Shown here: piece after piece, positions 31,810-41,014 of the stretch
Layout of the letters: the number at the start of each line of letters is the position of its first letter
How positions within the stretch are numbered: the first letter of the stretch is position 1
Assembly (NCBI RefSeq): GCF_003864295.1
Contig: NZ_BDQK01000008.1
Coordinates: 1 to 64,000, forward strand
From: Aphanothece sacrum FPU1
GTDB taxonomy: Bacteria > Cyanobacteriota > Cyanobacteriia > Cyanobacteriales > Microcystaceae
Length of the DNA: 64,000 nt
Reading direction: 5' to 3'
The notes under the pieces: model-generated
What the model was told of the DNA's origin: nothing
Database searches by the model: none
The model's input: the letters and a program-made list of their open reading frames with translations, nothing else
Made by a program: the position numbers and the translations under genes

Positions 31810-32184
31810 GTGATTAAATCTTTAGTTCGTTTTGTTGTTGTATTGGTACTTGTTGTTAGCTGTTTTGCTTTTGTCGGCCCAGCTAATGCCGCTAAAACCT
31901 TAAACCCCGTTGATGCGAAATTAACCACCGAGTTTGGTCAAGCAATTGACTTAAATAATAGCAATATTCGGATGTTCCGAGAATTACGGGGCTTTTACCC
32001 TAATTTAGCCAGTAAAATCATTAACAACTCTCCCTATGACCAAGTAGAAGATGTGTTAGAGATTCCTGGTCTGAGTGAAACCCAGAAAGCACGTTTACAA
32101 GCTAATTTAGATAAGTTTGTTGTCACTCCTCCTTCTAGTGAACTTATTGAAGGAGATGATCGCTTAAACCCTGGTGTGTACTAA
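31810..32184 (+). CDS. psbU: Photosystem II 12 kDa extrinsic protein PsbU
   Basis: PsbU stabilises the oxygen-evolving complex on the lumenal side of photosystem II. The start is GTG 31810, directly behind AGGAGG, giving 124 residues. An in-frame ATG/TTG upstream at 31759 would add 17 residues across the promoter and is rejected. The signal peptide (VRFVVVLVLVVSCFAFVGPA, cleaved after ANA) leads to the lumen. The mature part shows the helix-hairpin-helix layout with IRMFRELRGFYPNLASKI and YDQVEDVLEIPGLSETQK, and the typical end LNPGVY. Full length. A terminator hairpin follows. Confidence 0.95.
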   Translation: MIKSLVRFVVVLVLVVSCFAFVGPANAAKTLNPVDAKLTTEFGQAIDLNNSNIRMFRELRGFYPNLASKIINNSPYDQVEDVLEIPGLSETQKARLQANLDKFVVTPPSSELIEGDDRLNPGVY

Positions 32185-32213
32185 AAAATCAGTGAAATAG
32201 TCATTATTTTGCT

Positions 32214-32243
32214 AACCCACTTCCTCAAGGATGTGGGTTTTAT
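32214..32243 (+). terminator. Terminator of psbU
   Basis: AACCCAC (32214-32220) and GTGGGTT (32233-32239) pair, with TCC/GGA extending the stem inward, followed by TTAT. It lies 30 bp after the psbU stop and reaches the ATG preferred for nadB. Confidence 0.65.
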
Positions 32244-34002
32244 GGTATTTGGGGTCTTGCCTACTCTAAAGGGTAAAATTAAAAAAATTTCTAGGAAAAT
32301 AAAAGTTACTTTGATATCTTCCCTCAATAAAGCTAATTCTCTTGATACTGATTCTTTGACTACCGCTTTTGATATTCTGGTGGTAGGATCGGGAGCGGCC
32401 GGATTATATGCAGCCTTGTGTTTACCTGCTCACTATCGAGTTGGACTAATTACTAAAGATACCCTCAAAACAGGGGCCAGCGATTGGGCCCAAGGTGGTA
32501 TTGCTGCTGCGATCGCTCCTGATGATTCCCCTAAGTTTCACTGTGATGATACTCTCAAAGCAGGGGCTGGCTTATGTGATAATCGTGCGGTGCAATTTTT
32601 AGTCGATCACGCGGCCACTGCTATAGAATCTCTAGTTGAGATGGGAGTAGGGTTTGATCGTAAAAATGACCAACTGGCCATGACTCTCGAAGCAGCCCAT
32701 TCTCATCCTCGTGTACTTCATGCGGCTGATACTACAGGACGGGCTATTGTCAGTACCTTAACAGAAAAAGTCCTAGAACGGCCTAATATTAAGATTATCC
32801 CCCAAGCAGTGGCCCTGCAATTGTGGCTGGATGATACTAAAAAGCAGTGTCAGGGAATTAGTATGCTGTATCAAGGGCAAATTAGCTGGATTCGATCTGC
32901 TGCGGTTATTTTAGCCACAGGAGGCGGAGGCCAAGTCTATGCTCAAACTACAAATCCGTCTGTCAGTACAGGGGATGGAGTGGCTTTAGCTTGGCGAGGA
33001 GGGGCTATTGTTCGAGATTTAGAATTTTTTCAGTTTCATCCAACCGCTTTAACTAAACCTGGGGCCCCCCATTTTCTCATTAGTGAGGCGGTACGAGGAG
33101 AAGGGGCCCATCTAGTTGATGCTCAAGGAATACGTTTTGCTTTTGAATATCATACAGCAGGAGAATTGGCCCCAAGAGATGTGGTTAGTCGGGCTATTTT
33201 TAACCATTTGCAAAAAACTACCCCAGATTCGGTTAATGCTCATGTTTATCTGGATTTACAACCTATTGAACCAGAACGCATTAACCGTCGTTTTCCTAAT
33301 ATTATTCAAGTTTGTCGCAAATGGGGCATAAATGTCTTGGAAGAACCCATTCCTGTGGCTCCTGCGGCTCATTATTGGATGGGAGGGGTTGAGGTAGACC
33401 TTAATAACTCTACCTCCATTCAAGGTCTTTATGCCATTGGTGAGACTGCCAGTACAGGAGTACATGGAGCTAATCGTTTAGCGAGTAATTCTTTGTTAGA
33501 ATGTCTGGTGTTTGCGGCGCAATTATCCAAACTTGAGGGACTGTCTACACCTCTGGTTAATCTTAGTCTAATTTCTCCAGTTCAAGAAAAGGGAGATTGG
33601 GAAGAAGAAATGCTATTAATTAACCAAATTCGTGAGGATTTACCTATTTTGATGTGGCAAAGTGCGGGGATTTGTCGGACTCAACCTGTGTTAGAATCCG
33701 CTCTAGAACAAGTAGTCTTATGGCGCTCGCAATTAGCTGGTCTTAACTGTAGTCATTATGTGTTTGACTTATTGCCTGGTCAACAGGTTATCTTTGAATC
33801 ATTAACGGCACAGATGAGTTTGCGAGTTTGTGCAGAAACTCTAAATTTATTGGATATTGCTTATTTAATTCTGAAAAGTGCTTTATTTCGGACAGAAAGT
33901 AGAGGGGGACATTATCGAGGAGATTATCCGAAAACTTGCCCAAAATGGGAAGTACATACTCTAATTGTGGATCATTATTGGTGGACAAATCCCGTCAATT
34001 AA
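32242..34002 (+). CDS. nadB: L-aspartate oxidase
   Basis: A flavoprotein that oxidises L-aspartate to iminoaspartate, the first step of de novo NAD synthesis. The FAD motif DILVVGSGAAGLYAAL is followed by GASDWAQGGIAAAI, HSHPRVLHAADTTGRAI, and substrate-site stretches RDLEFFQFHPTAL, SEAVRGEGAHL and GVHGANRLASNSLLE. The C-terminal helical domain is complete. About 40 residues precede the FAD motif. The ATG at 32242 is preferred, because the earlier in-frame TTG at 32209 lies in the psbU terminator, but a start closer to the FAD motif is possible. Confidence 0.93.
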   Translation: MVFGVLPTLKGKIKKISRKIKVTLISSLNKANSLDTDSLTTAFDILVVGSGAAGLYAALCLPAHYRVGLITKDTLKTGASDWAQGGIAAAIAPDDSPKFHCDDTLKAGAGLCDNRAVQFLVDHAATAIESLVEMGVGFDRKNDQLAMTLEAAHSHPRVLHAADTTGRAIVSTLTEKVLERPNIKIIPQAVALQLWLDDTKKQCQGISMLYQGQISWIRSAAVILATGGGGQVYAQTTNPSVSTGDGVALAWRGGAIVRDLEFFQFHPTALTKPGAPHFLISEAVRGEGAHLVDAQGIRFAFEYHTAGELAPRDVVSRAIFNHLQKTTPDSVNAHVYLDLQPIEPERINRRFPNIIQVCRKWGINVLEEPIPVAPAAHYWMGGVEVDLNNSTSIQGLYAIGETASTGVHGANRLASNSLLECLVFAAQLSKLEGLSTPLVNLSLISPVQEKGDWEEEMLLINQIREDLPILMWQSAGICRTQPVLESALEQVVLWRSQLAGLNCSHYVFDLLPGQQVIFESLTAQMSLRVCAETLNLLDIAYLILKSALFRTESRGGHYRGDYPKTCPKWEVHTLIVDHYWWTNPVN

Positions 34003-34169
34003 TTACAATTATTCGTTATCATTGCAGAAATAACACTGAGTGAAGATTCAAACCAACTTTATTTTTAGATTGATTAATGATCTTTACTCAATTAAAGTAA
34101 CAGGATGAAAAAAAATCTGGACATTTAACTCAGAATGTTCCCCAATACTAGACACTTAAAATTTGCTAT

Positions 34170-35309
34170 ATGAATAACTATCGGTTTACTGTATTAATAA
34201 TTATCTATCTAGCTTGTTTGGGCTGGACTCCTAATAATACCAGATCATTTTCCGTCTCTAATTCAACTATTATAGGCAGGGAAATTACACAAGTTGCCCA
34301 AGTAAGAGCCAATAATTCTGCTAAAAATTCATTATCTCAACAGGATAATTCTGCTTACAGAAACTATATGAAAGCAGGATATCGCGCTGCTAAAGAGAAA
34401 GAATATCAAAAAGCTCTAGAAAAGTTTAATCAAGCTCTTAAAGATCGTCCTGAAGATATTTATGCTCAACAAGCAATTCAGAATGTTGAATTCTATTTAG
34501 CTAAAAATGCGAATCCTTTAACCAGTAATAACAATTTTTTATTAGTTTTATTAGTAGGATTAATTATTATTACTATTGCTCTTGGAATAATGAATTGGTT
34601 CTTATTTCGCCGTTTAAGTTTTTATTCTCCTAATAAGTCTAAAACAGAATTGTTTGAATCTTCTAAAAAATTAAAAGAGGATGATGAGGTTCAGGAAATT
34701 GATTTGGAATTGGATGCTGAAGAAACTCATGATTATTCAGAAAATAATGGAGTTAATACTACGGTTGTATCGCAAGTTTTAACAAATGAAACTGCTTTAC
34801 AAATTCAATCTACTACTAGAATTCCTAGTAGAGATCCTCTGGAAATATTAATTCAAGATTTAAAAGAAACTGACCCTAAAAAAAGGCGTAAAGCGATTTG
34901 GGAATTAGCGCAAAAGTCTGATTCTAGAGCGATGAAACCGTTAGTAGATTTAATGATTGATACAGATTCTCAAGAACGTACTTTAATTTTAGAAGCTTTG
35001 TCTCAAATTAGTGCTCGTACTCTTAAACCAATGAATCAAGCTTTAGCTATTTCTTTACAAGATAAAAATCCTCAAGTTCGTAAGAATGCTATTAGAGATT
35101 TAACTAGGGTTTATGAGTTAATGTCTCAAATTAGTCAATTACTTTGTCATGCTATTGATGATGTTGATATTGATGTTAAAGAGACAGCAAAATGGGCCGT
35201 TAATCAAATAAATATGCAAATGCCACCTCGTTTAGATATTCTTAATCGTAACTCTCCTCCTGAGATAACTGTTGAGCAATCTTATTCGGATTCAAAAGAG
35301 AGTAATTAA
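34170..35309 (+). CDS. Membrane protein with TPR-like and HEAT-like repeats
   Basis: A 379-residue protein. It has a signal or anchor helix at 5-19, a TPR-like pair at about 65-110 (YMKAGYRAAKEKEYQKALEK and FNQALKDRPEDIYA), and a transmembrane helix at about 124-146 (LLVLLVGLIIITIALGIMN). An acidic linker and HEAT-like repeats at about 225-350 (KKRRKAIWELAQKSDSRAMK, LILEALSQISARTLKPMNQA) follow. The repeats suggest protein-protein interaction on both sides of a membrane. Orthologues exist in cyanobacteria but I know no function. The truncated DUF29 gene follows after 2 bp. Confidence 0.75.
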   Translation: MNNYRFTVLIIIYLACLGWTPNNTRSFSVSNSTIIGREITQVAQVRANNSAKNSLSQQDNSAYRNYMKAGYRAAKEKEYQKALEKFNQALKDRPEDIYAQQAIQNVEFYLAKNANPLTSNNNFLLVLLVGLIIITIALGIMNWFLFRRLSFYSPNKSKTELFESSKKLKEDDEVQEIDLELDAEETHDYSENNGVNTTVVSQVLTNETALQIQSTTRIPSRDPLEILIQDLKETDPKKRRKAIWELAQKSDSRAMKPLVDLMIDTDSQERTLILEALSQISARTLKPMNQALAISLQDKNPQVRKNAIRDLTRVYELMSQISQLLCHAIDDVDIDVKETAKWAVNQINMQMPPRLDILNRNSPPEITVEQSYSDSKESN

Positions 35310-35311
35310 TT

Positions 35312-35500
35312 ATGAATATTGAAACTTTTAAGCAAAAAGATATTTTAGTTAAATTGTATGATCAACACTTTAATCTATGGTTAGAAACAACGGCTAACTT
35401 ATTACAAAATCGTCAATTTGATCAGATTGATTATGATAATTTAATTGAAGAAATTGAGGCAATGGGAAGAAGTGAAAAACACGCGCTTGTTAGATTTTGA
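35312..35500 (+). pseudogene. Truncated DUF29 gene
   Basis: 62 codons reproduce only the first part of DUF29: YDQHFNLWLETTANLLQNRQ, then DNLIEEIEAMGRSEKHAL, and stop after VRF. Full-length members in this window have 141 and about 155 residues, so the C-terminal half is lost. It starts 2 bp after the preceding gene. Confidence 0.7.
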
Positions 35501-35589
35501 GTTTTTACCTGAATAATTTATGTGAATTTAATTATTTTCCTTGAATATAGTTTAAAATGAAACTAAGGTTAAATTTTCAATGGATTAAT

Positions 35590-35796
35590 ATGAATCAAAC
35601 AATTACTGCTATTTTTGATGGTCAAGTTTTAAAACCAGAAACCCCCTTAAACTTGGAACCTAACCAACGCTATACTATTACTATAACATCCGAAACTACA
35701 ACTACTACTAATAATAATGGATGGGATGTTATAGAATCATTAATAGGGACAGTAGATGCACCTGATGATTGGTCATTAGAACACGATACTGAATAA
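35590..35796 (+). CDS. AF2212/DUF104-like antitoxin with a shortened tail
   Basis: A 68-residue protein from ATG 35590; an in-frame ATG at 35557 is less likely. It begins NQTITAIFDGQVLKPETPLN, typical of small antitoxins paired with VapC toxins, and ends GTVDAPDDWSLEHDTE. A second partial copy at 36278-36418 continues after SLEHD with HYLYNA, so here the tail has been cut and joined to the toxin frame. DNA-binding residues at the N-terminus are intact, but its toxin is broken. Confidence 0.7.
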   Translation: MNQTITAIFDGQVLKPETPLNLEPNQRYTITITSETTTTTNNNGWDVIESLIGTVDAPDDWSLEHDTE

Positions 35797-36157
35797 ACGG
35801 GATCAATATTATACCAAAGCAAAACAATTATTTCCTCGTTTAATATCAGCAAAAGAAGTCTGGATCACTGAAGCTGTTTTAATTGAAGTTGGTAATGGTT
35901 TAAGTGGAATAAATCGCACAGAAGCATTTCAATTTATTCAGCAATGTTATCAAATTAGAAATATGAGAGTCATCAGCGTTGATACTAAATTATTGCAACG
36001 TGGGTTACTATTTTATCAAAGTCGTTCAGATAAAACTTGGGGGTTAACTGATTGTATTTCTTTTGTTGTGATGCAGCAACAGGAACTAAGGGATGCACTA
36101 ACAAGCGATCGCCATTTTATACAAGCAGGTTATCATGCTTTGATGCTTGAAATTTAG
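35780..36157 (+). pseudogene. PIN-domain (VapC-like) toxin, N-terminus deleted
   Basis: Read in the frame of codon 35789, the sequence LNKRDQYYTKAKQLFPRLIS continues through EAVLIEVGNGLS, SVDTKLLQRGL and GLTDCISFVVMQQ to DALTSDRHFIQAGYHALM. This is a PIN domain with the later acidic residues (Glu in LIEVGN, Asp in LTDCIS, Asp in TSDRHF). The first strand with the catalytic Asp and the start codon is missing: the frame is closed by TAG at 35777-35779, inside the antitoxin gene. A deletion has fused the antitoxin to the middle of the toxin. A short ATG-started fragment from 35963 is unlikely to be active. Confidence 0.8.
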
Positions 36158-36277
36158 AGACAAATTATTATTTGACCCTTTCAGGATTATTTGGAAGACT
36201 TTTTAAAGTAATTGCTGTAAATCAGGCATTTTAAATCCCTTTCCTGGTTTTTGTGTACTTATTAATAGATACTGTTA

Positions 36278-36418
36278 AAACGATATACTATAACTATAAC
36301 ACCTGAAACTGAAACTACCAATGATGATGGATGGGATGTTATTGAACCATTAATAGGAACAGTCGATACACCTGATGATTGGTCATTAGAACACGATCAT
36401 TATCTCTATAATGCTTGA
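36278..36418 (+). pseudogene. Second antitoxin remnant, C-terminal part
   Basis: The frame KRYTITITPETETTNDDGWD, then VIEPLIGTVDTPDDWSLEHD and HYLYNA to TGA at 36416-36418 repeats the C-terminal two thirds of the antitoxin at 35590 with several substitutions. There is no start codon. The preceding bases (36158-36277) are unrelated AT-rich sequence. It records a former tandem or second TA module. Confidence 0.75.
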
Positions 36419-36447
36419 ATTATAGAGGATGATTTTTATTATACTCT

Positions 36448-36780
36448 TTAACTCGCTGCAAAATCTGTAAATTGGCGATTAAAAGGAGAACGAAATCCTA
36501 AGACAATATTTTCCTTCGATACTCCTGCTTCTAGTAATTGACTAGCAATTCCTTCTTCTGTAAAATCTCGCTGAATCCAAAATTTATTATCTTTAATATC
36601 AACATGAATAGGACAACCATAAATTTGTTTTTCTCCTTCCCATCCGACATATAATAATAAATAATGATGGTTTTGAGGATCAAAAACTATCTGGGTTTCT
36701 ATTGGTTGATTTTGAGGATGTTTGTCAGCATAATTCTGAATAATATCCTGAATTAATTGTTTATAGGTGAGGGTTTCCAT
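36448..36780 (-). CDS. xisI: XisI-family protein
   Basis: A 110-residue protein of the XisI family, named after a factor controlling excision of the fdxN element in heterocystous Anabaena. Diagnostic segments: YKQLIQDIIQNYADKHPQ, HYLLLYVGWEGEKQIYGCPI, WIQRDFTEEGIASQLLEAGV and ENIVLGFRSPFNRQ. It overlaps the xisH gene by 28 bp. XisH/XisI pairs are numerous in unicellular cyanobacteria that lack heterocysts, so a role other than fdxN excision is likely. Confidence 0.92.
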   Translation of the reverse strand: METLTYKQLIQDIIQNYADKHPQNQPIETQIVFDPQNHHYLLLYVGWEGEKQIYGCPIHVDIKDNKFWIQRDFTEEGIASQLLEAGVSKENIVLGFRSPFNRQFTDFAAS

Positions 36781-37187
36781 AAAATAATTTCTCCTTTTTT
36801 GGGGTTGACAATAATTAATTTAATAGAGTAATTCTTAATAATTTTTTGGATAAAGCTATCTTTAAAAAAGTTCTGGTAAATATCATCAGGAATTGCTAAA
36901 TATAAAATTCTATCGGGTTCAAATTCCTCTAATGCTAATCGATAATTGAGAAATTGACCAACTGCTAAATGAAAATCTGTTACAGCAGATAATCCAATAA
37001 AGCTTTTTACTTCTACTGCTATTTTAATGGTTTCCTTCTCAGCTATAAGTAGTTTACTTGCTGCTAAATCAATAAATATCCCTATTTTTTCACTCACTCT
37101 TAAAAAAAAAGGATCGTGGGTAATTATCCAGCTATCTTTTTCTAAAGCATCTCGAACAATTTCATGGACAACATCTTTAGCAGACAT
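36753..37187 (-). CDS. xisH: XisH-family protein
   Basis: A 144-residue protein with a PD-(D/E)XK nuclease-like core. Asp40 in GIFIDLAAS, then Glu59-Val-Lys61 in IAVEVKSFIG, give the D-x18-E-x-K spacing. It starts MSAKDVVHEIVRDALEKDSW and includes FHLAVGQFLNYRLALEE, both typical of XisH. The full-length gene overlaps xisI and is translated before it. Together they may form a nuclease-partner module, perhaps TA-like or defensive, but no activity is established. Confidence 0.92.
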   Translation of the reverse strand: MSAKDVVHEIVRDALEKDSWIITHDPFFLRVSEKIGIFIDLAASKLLIAEKETIKIAVEVKSFIGLSAVTDFHLAVGQFLNYRLALEEFEPDRILYLAIPDDIYQNFFKDSFIQKIIKNYSIKLIIVNPKKGEIILWKPSPINN

Positions 37188-37521
37188 AAGGAAATATATT
37201 AAAGGTCAGCTACAGTAAACCCTGTACTCAATATAGCATATTCTTGCAAATTTAATTTACTTGAAGCTTGTTTATTAATTATTAAGTTACTTTTGCAAGA
37301 GATCTAATATATAATGAATCAGTTTCATAATAATAATTTAATTTCATGATTTTTTCTCATTTATAACTTAAGTGATTGGATAAAATTAATTATAAAATAC
37401 TAATTAATTAATAACTAATGAGATGGTAACTGATATATTATAATCTTTATCGTTGTCTTAGCATCAAAAATGCCACAATAAAGAAAGATAGATAGATGGA
37501 CTCATCATCAAGGAAACCACA
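37188..37521. other. AT-rich intergenic region without recognised feature
   Basis: 334 bases between the divergent xisH and alaS genes. It holds only AT-rich sequence, in which promoters for both sides are expected. I see no ORF, RNA gene or clear repeat. Confidence 0.5.
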
Positions 37522-40164
37522 ATGACCAAAACTGCACCCTCTCTCACTGGTAGTCAAATACGGGATAAATTTCTACAATTTTACGCTAAGAAACAACACC
37601 AAATCTTACCTAGTGCATCGTTAGTTCCCGAAGACCCTACCGTTTTACTGACTATCGCGGGAATGCTTCCTTTTAAACCCATTTTTCTCGGTCAGAAGCA
37701 ACCTGACTTCCCTCGTGCGACTACTTCCCAAAAATGTATCCGTACTAATGATATTGAAAATGTGGGACGGACGGCCAGACATCATACTTTTTTTGAGATG
37801 TTAGGTAATTTTAGCTTTGGAGACTACTTCAAAGAACAAGCAATAAAATGGGCCTGGGAACTGTCTACAAAGGTGTTTAAATTACCTGCTGAAAACATTG
37901 TAGTTAGTGTCTTTGAAAATGATGATGATGCGTTTAAAATTTGGGAGAATATTATTGGTATTTCTCCTCAACGTATTAAAAGAATGGGAGAAACAGATAA
38001 TTTTTGGAAAGCTGGCCCTACTGGTCCCTGTGGCCCTTGTTCAGAATTATATTATGATTTCCATCCCGAATTAGGAGATAAAAATATTGACTTAGAAGAT
38101 GATTCCCGTTTCATCGAGTTTTATAACTTGGTTTTTATGGAATATAATCGTGATGCAGATGGCAATTTAACCCCGTTGCAAAATAAGAATATTGACACGG
38201 GTATGGGGTTAGAAAGAATGGCTCAAATTCTGCAAAAAGTACCCAATAATTATGAGACAGATCTGATTTTTCCTATTGTTGAAACAGCCACAAATTTAGC
38301 CGAAATTAACTACCAAAAAGCAGAAGAAAAGATCAAGGTATCTTTAAAAGTGATTGGTGATCATGTGCGATCTGTTGTTCACATGATTGCTGATGGAATT
38401 ACGGCCTCAAATACTGATAGAGGATATGTTTTACGTCGTCTCATTCGTCGAGTCGTTCGTCATGGTCGGTTAATAGGAATTGAAGGAGAATTTATTAACA
38501 AAGTTGCTGAAAGTGCGATCCAACTTTCGCAGGACGTTTATCCTCAAGTTAGGGAACGGGAAACCTTTATTAAGGGAGAATTACAACGGGAAGAAGTCGC
38601 ATTTTTGAAAACATTAGAACGAGGAGAAAAGTTACTCGCTGAAATTATCGAAAAGACTAATAAACAAGGTCAAATTTCTGGTGTCGATGCTTTTACTTTA
38701 TATGATACTTATGGGTTCCCTTTAGAGTTAACTCAAGAAATTGCTGAAGAAAGTAATTTAACGGTTGATGTCGATGGGTTTGAAGCAGAAATGAAGAAGC
38801 AGCAAGAACGGTCAAAAGCTGCTCATGAAACTATTGATTTAACGGTACAAGGTAGTCTCGATAAGTTAGCAGAAAATATTCATCCGACAGAATTTTTAGG
38901 ATATCATCACTTGCAATTAACTGCTAAGGTTGAAGCTGTGTTATTCGCGGGTAAAACTGTTGATCAAGCTGAAGCAGGAACTGAGATTCAAATAGTTTTA
39001 GAGAAAACCCCATTCTATGGAGAGTCAGGAGGACAGATAGGCGATCGCGGTTATTTGACAGGCGATAATTTAGTTATTCGAGTTGATGATGTCAAAAAAG
39101 AATCGGGTATTTTTGTACATTTTGGACGCATACAAAGGGGGACTGTTTCGGTTAATGATACGGTGACTGCTACTATTGATCGCGCTTGTCGTCGTCGGGT
39201 TCAAGCTAATCATACAGCGACTCATTTATTACAAGCTGCTTTGAAGAAAGTAGTTGATGACTCTATTTCTCAAGCAGGATCATTAGTTGCTTTTGATCGT
39301 CTCAGATTTGATTTTAATTGTCCCCGTGCTGTTACACAAAATGAGTTACAACAAATTGAGGATTTAATTAATACTTGGATCGCTGAAGCACACGATACAG
39401 AAATCTCAATTATGTCCTTAGATATAGCTAAAGAAAAAGGTGCTGTGGCTATGTTTGGGGAGAAATATGGGGCAGAAGTTCGGGTGATTGATGTTCCTGG
39501 GGTTTCTATGGAGTTGTGTGGGGGAACTCATGTTAAGAATACTGCTGAAATTGGACTGTTTAAAATTATGTCAGAAAGCGGTATTTCTTCAGGAGTAAGA
39601 CGTATTGAAGCGGTAGCAGGGCCAGCAGTTTTAGAATATCTGAAAGTACGGGAAACTGTGGTTAAAGATCTCTGCGATCGCTTTAAAATTAAACCGGAAG
39701 AAATCAGCGATCGTATTACTACTTTACAGTCTGAACTTAAAGGAACTCAAAAAGAATTAGAAGCGGTTCAACAAGAACTAGCAATTGCTAAATCTGAGCA
39801 ATTATTAACCAAAGCAGAATCAATTGGTGAGTTCAAAATATTGGTGTCAAATATGGGAGAAATGGACGCAAAATCTTTACAAACTGCTGCAGAAAGGTTA
39901 CAACAAAAATTAGGAGAAGGTGCGGTTATTTTGGGTGCTATTCCCGAAGAAGGAAAGGTTAGTTTAGTGGCTGCTTTTAGTCCTAAAGTTTACAAAGATA
40001 AGAAGTTACAGGCTGGTAAATTTGTCGGAGAAATTGCTAAAATATGTGGAGGTGGTGGCGGTGGTCGTCCTAATTTAGCTCAAGCTGGAGGACGAGATCC
40101 TAGTAAGTTACCAGAAGCTTTAGAAACTGCTAAACAACAGTTAATTGAAACCTTAAAAGGTTGA
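37522..40164 (+). CDS. alaS: Alanyl-tRNA synthetase
   Basis: An 880-residue class II aminoacyl-tRNA synthetase that charges tRNA-Ala and edits mischarged Ser and Gly. The catalytic domain begins [20 protein letters not shown] and includes [20 protein letters not shown] and [14 protein letters not shown]. The editing domain carries zinc ligands in [12 protein letters not shown] and CGGTHV. The C-terminal DHHA1 region ends [15 protein letters not shown]. All domains are complete and the length is usual. A MITE lies 18 bp beyond its stop. Confidence 0.98.
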   Translation: MTKTAPSLTGSQIRDKFLQFYAKKQHQILPSASLVPEDPTVLLTIAGMLPFKPIFLGQKQPDFPRATTSQKCIRTNDIENVGRTARHHTFFEMLGNFSFGDYFKEQAIKWAWELSTKVFKLPAENIVVSVFENDDDAFKIWENIIGISPQRIKRMGETDNFWKAGPTGPCGPCSELYYDFHPELGDKNIDLEDDSRFIEFYNLVFMEYNRDADGNLTPLQNKNIDTGMGLERMAQILQKVPNNYETDLIFPIVETATNLAEINYQKAEEKIKVSLKVIGDHVRSVVHMIADGITASNTDRGYVLRRLIRRVVRHGRLIGIEGEFINKVAESAIQLSQDVYPQVRERETFIKGELQREEVAFLKTLERGEKLLAEIIEKTNKQGQISGVDAFTLYDTYGFPLELTQEIAEESNLTVDVDGFEAEMKKQQERSKAAHETIDLTVQGSLDKLAENIHPTEFLGYHHLQLTAKVEAVLFAGKTVDQAEAGTEIQIVLEKTPFYGESGGQIGDRGYLTGDNLVIRVDDVKKESGIFVHFGRIQRGTVSVNDTVTATIDRACRRRVQANHTATHLLQAALKKVVDDSISQAGSLVAFDRLRFDFNCPRAVTQNELQQIEDLINTWIAEAHDTEISIMSLDIAKEKGAVAMFGEKYGAEVRVIDVPGVSMELCGGTHVKNTAEIGLFKIMSESGISSGVRRIEAVAGPAVLEYLKVRETVVKDLCDRFKIKPEEISDRITTLQSELKGTQKELEAVQQELAIAKSEQLLTKAESIGEFKILVSNMGEMDAKSLQTAAERLQQKLGEGAVILGAIPEEGKVSLVAAFSPKVYKDKKLQAGKFVGEIAKICGGGGGGRPNLAQAGGRDPSKLPEALETAKQQLIETLKG

Positions 40165-40182
40165 TAACATCTAGCTACTTTG

Positions 40183-40416
40183 TAGGGGTTTAACACTGTT
40201 CATTGGTGTCAACTTAAGGTGAAAGTCAATAGGTGTAAGCTGTCCCATTATCTCACCCACACCCTGCCAAGGGTGGGGTTAACTGTACAAAGCCTGCCTA
40301 CGCAGGCTAATCTTAATAAAAGTCCGCGCTCGTCGGGCTTTGTTTGTATAGCCACAGGCTTTAGCCTGTTGGCACTTGGAACTAAGTTGACACCAATGAA
40401 CAGTGTTAAACCCCTA
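40183..40416. mobile_element. MITE with perfect 34-bp terminal inverted repeats
   Basis: 40183-40216 (TAGGGGTTTAACACTGTTCA then TTGGTGTCAACTTA) is repeated exactly in inverted orientation at 40383-40416. The 234-bp element has no credible gene. Its interior is a chain of hairpins: ACCCT-GCCA-AGGGT (40261-40274), AGCCTGC-CTAC-GCAGGCT (40291-40308), AAGTCCG...CGGGCTT (40320-40340) and ACAGGCT-TT-AGCCTGT (40354-40369). No target-site duplication is obvious. Identical ends suggest recent movement by a transposase encoded elsewhere. Confidence 0.8.
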
Positions 40417-40476
40417 TCTCTGGGGTACTTTTCAGACATTTAATATCTTTAATAAAGGTAGGAAGATACTCTATTT

Positions 40477-40680
40477 TCATTCTTGTTCTAATTCGGTTAA
40501 TGCTTCTTCTAAACTTAAAGGAGTTTCATTTTTGACTTCCATCATGGCACGATAAAGTCCTTCATCTTCAATAGCTTCAATGATGTGCTTATAGTCCTGA
40601 AAATTGATGACTACTTTCAAGATATTACCTTGAGTATCGGTAATTAATTCTTGAGCAAAAGGATAATTTTTAGCGTTCAT
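40477..40680 (-). CDS. Orphan Phd/RelB-like antitoxin
   Basis: A 67-residue acidic protein. The ATG at 40680 follows AAGGAG and is preferred over an upstream in-frame ATG that would add 22 unrelated residues. The sequence QGNILKVVINFQDYKHIIEA, then EDEGLYRAMMEVKNETPLSL and EEALTELEQE is that of cyanobacterial antitoxins of RelE-type toxins. No toxin gene follows: downstream are only 60 bp and the MITE. The toxin may have been lost when that DNA was rearranged. Confidence 0.65.
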   Translation of the reverse strand: MNAKNYPFAQELITDTQGNILKVVINFQDYKHIIEAIEDEGLYRAMMEVKNETPLSLEEALTELEQE

Positions 40681-40786
40681 TATTTCTCCTTCATTTTTTG
40701 CGTAATTCATAAATATTATTATAATTGATTGCGAATTATATTTCACTAACGCACTTACAAAATAATTATTGGTAATCTAAATATGT

Positions 40787-41014
40787 TTATTTTTTGCCCT
40801 TTTCTTGTTCAATTCTTTGCTGAATAGCTTCTTCCCCAATTCTAATATTTTCTTCAATTGGTTGACCATCATCTGTAAACATAGCAGGATATCGCTTGAT
40901 TTCTACCCCAGGAGGTGTGCTAAAAAGCAGACGAATTGCCTCTAGATCATCTCGATGTTCTAAAACATAGCTTTTCAGTTCAGCTTTGCTCATTTTTTCA
41001 AAATCTGGTTTCAT
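40787..41014 (-). CDS. DUF6887 family protein
   Basis: A 75-residue charged protein starting with MKPDFEKMSKAELKSYVLEH and continuing RDDLEAIRLLF, the pattern of DUF6887 proteins common in cyanobacteria. The ATG at 41014 overlaps the stop of the upstream DUF6888 gene in an ATGA. This favours it over the in-frame start four codons earlier. The C-terminus is rich in Glu and Lys. DUF6888 and DUF6887 genes are regular neighbours; their function is unknown, though a TA-like or regulatory pair is conceivable. Confidence 0.75.
   Translation of the reverse strand: MKPDFEKMSKAELKSYVLEHRDDLEAIRLLFSTPPGVEIKRYPAMFTDDGQPIEENIRIGEEAIQQRIEQEKGKK

Noticed and set aside
36448..37187. Heterocyst-type fdxN excision locus
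   Set aside because: Only XisH and XisI are present; there is no recombinase and no nif gene, and such pairs are common in non-heterocystous cyanobacteria.
40219..40443. Overlapping ORFs on both strands in the MITE
   Set aside because: They are composed of the terminal repeats and hairpins, have no protein-like composition and no ribosome-binding site.
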